From assembly GCA_945898105.1 (NCBI GenBank), contig CAMDHL010000086.1:1-8183 (forward strand): a stretch of DNA of 8,183 nucleotides. The letters run 5' to 3'. Origin of the DNA: Comamonas sp. lk (GTDB lineage Bacteria; Pseudomonadota; Gammaproteobacteria; Burkholderiales; Burkholderiaceae_C). Of this stretch, positions 7,173-8,183 are shown one piece after another (the stretch's first letter is position 1; every line of letters starts with the position of its first letter). The notes under the pieces were generated by a model. The model did no database searches and was not told the DNA's origin. It worked only from the letters and a program-made list of their open reading frames with translations. The position numbers were made by a program, and so were the translations under genes.

Positions 7173-8171
7173 ATGAAAAAAATCGCACTCTTTGGCGCAG
7201 GCCGCATTGGCCGTATCCATGCATCAAACGCCGCTGCTTTAGCCGGCGTGGAACTCGTTGCCGTTAGTGACCCGCATGCCGAAAGCGTGCAAGCACTGGC
7301 CCAGACCTACGGCGCGCGCGTAAGCACGCCAGAGGCCATCTTTGCCGACCCAGACATTACCGCGGTCATGATCTGCAGCCCCACCACCACCCACAGTGAC
7401 CTGATCACCCGCGCTGCGCAAGCGGGCAAGCAAATTTTTTGCGAAAAGCCGGTGGACTTGTCGGTCGATCGCGCGAAGGCCTGCGCTGATGTGGTCGCGG
7501 CGCAAGGGGTGGCGTGCATGATTGGTTTTCAGCGTCGCTTTGACCCCACGTTTAATGCTGCCAAATCGCGCATGGACCAGGGCGAAATCGGTCAACCCGA
7601 GATGCTCGTGATCACCAGCCGTGACCCCGGCGCACCGCCGGTAGATTACATCCGCCAGTCAGGCGGCATCTTTCGCGATATGTTGATTCACGACTTTGAC
7701 GTTTTCCGTTGGATCCTATGCAGCGACGGCGACCATGCCGTGTGGCTCAGCGCTACAGGCTCTTGTCTGGTGGACCCGGCGATTGCGCAAGCGGGCGACA
7801 TGGACAGCACGGCTGTCACCATCAAAACCGCCAAGGGCCGCTTATGCCAGATCAACACCAGCCGCCGCGCCGCGTATGGCTACGACCAGCGCTTTGAAAT
7901 TCTCGGCTCCAAAGGCCTTTTGCAGTGTGGCAATCAACGGCCCACCCAGGTGACGCTGGCCGATGCACACGGAACGCACGTGGACAACCCGGAAGCGTTT
8001 TTTCTGGAGCGCTACAAAGACGCTTACCGCCTGGAGTTAGAACACTTTTTCAACACCTTGCAAAACGGTGGCACTTTTCGCACCACAGTGCAAGACGGCG
8101 TTTTGGCGCAGGAGCTGGCCGATGCGGCGGCGCATAGCGTAGCCGCCGGCCAAGCGGTCGTTTTGAATTAA
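7173..8171 (+). CDS. iolG: Inositol 2-dehydrogenase IolG (Gfo/Idh/MocA family)
   Basis: The 332-residue product is an NAD-dependent oxidoreductase that oxidises the C2 hydroxyl of myo-inositol to 2-keto-myo-inositol, the entry step of the pathway. The N-terminal Rossmann fold begins at once with ALFGAGRIGRIHASN (5-19). The family EKP motif is at 91-93, with catalytic K92, after VMICSPTTTHSDL (65-77). The C-terminal domain has the block GGIFRDMLIHDFDVFRW (164-180), supplying D169 and H173. These correspond to the Lys-Asp-His triad of characterised IolG enzymes. Length is normal, and the start MKKIALFGAG is typical. The 27-bp spacer from the regulator is pyrimidine-rich and shows no Shine-Dalgarno, so translation may depend on coupling or an unstructured leader. 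Related family members act on other polyols, but the iol context and motifs make inositol the most likely substrate. Confidence 0.93.
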   Translation: MKKIALFGAGRIGRIHASNAAALAGVELVAVSDPHAESVQALAQTYGARVSTPEAIFADPDITAVMICSPTTTHSDLITRAAQAGKQIFCEKPVDLSVDRAKACADVVAAQGVACMIGFQRRFDPTFNAAKSRMDQGEIGQPEMLVITSRDPGAPPVDYIRQSGGIFRDMLIHDFDVFRWILCSDGDHAVWLSATGSCLVDPAIAQAGDMDSTAVTIKTAKGRLCQINTSRRAAYGYDQRFEILGSKGLLQCGNQRPTQVTLADAHGTHVDNPEAFFLERYKDAYRLELEHFFNTLQNGGTFRTTVQDGVLAQELADAAAHSVAAGQAVVLN

Positions 8172-8183
8172 GGGGCAGACCCG

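Noticed and set aside
1..8183. CRISPR arrays, tRNA/rRNA genes, insertion sequences or phage genes
   Set aside because: No regularly spaced repeats, tRNA-like cloverleaf, transposase or terminal inverted repeats were noticed on reading through; nearly all bases are covered by metabolic genes.

Overview
The window holds an almost complete myo-inositol catabolism (iol) locus, probably from a betaproteobacterium of the Burkholderiales (a Comamonadaceae-like genome is my best guess). The reasons are the moderately high GC content, the proteobacterial form of IolC with a fused C-terminal DUF2090 domain, and an RpiR-type rather than DeoR-type iol regulator. The taxonomic call is inference from protein style, not from a search.

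Layout. On the minus strand, reading right to left from about 6071 to the left edge, lie iolC-DUF2090 (kinase plus putative aldolase), iolD (ThDP-dependent trione hydrolase), iolE (inosose dehydratase), iolB (deoxyglucuronate isomerase) and the first 144 residues of a D-2-hydroxyacid dehydrogenase-family protein cut by the window edge. Gaps are 32, 41, 3 and 17 bp with no visible terminator, so this looks like one operon. On the plus strand, diverging from iolC, are an RpiR-family regulator (6273-7145) and iolG (inositol 2-dehydrogenase, 7173-8171), 27 bp apart and probably co-transcribed. The last 12 bases of the window hold nothing recognisable.

The 201-bp divergent intergenic region (6072-6272) carries an AT-rich core. 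It contains two oppositely oriented TTTGGAAA-type half sites resembling the GGAA-N6-TTCC operator I recall for RpiR-type IolR proteins, a separate perfect 9-bp inverted repeat, and a third TGGAAATAT copy touching the iolC start codon. This is the most plausible control region for both transcription units.

Pathway. IolG oxidises myo-inositol to 2-keto-myo-inositol (scyllo-inosose). IolE dehydrates this to the trione (THcHDO), IolD opens the ring to 5-deoxy-glucuronate, and IolB isomerises that to 2-deoxy-5-keto-gluconate. The IolC kinase domain phosphorylates it, and the DUF2090 domain probably cleaves the product to DHAP and malonate semialdehyde. No iolA/mmsA (malonate semialdehyde dehydrogenase), separate iolJ or inositol transporter is in the window. 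Those functions must be encoded beyond the edges, elsewhere, or (for iolJ) by the fusion. I see no sign of a new defence, mobile or RNA system; the less ordinary points are the fusion, the hydroxyacid dehydrogenase at the operon's downstream end, and the architecture of the control region.
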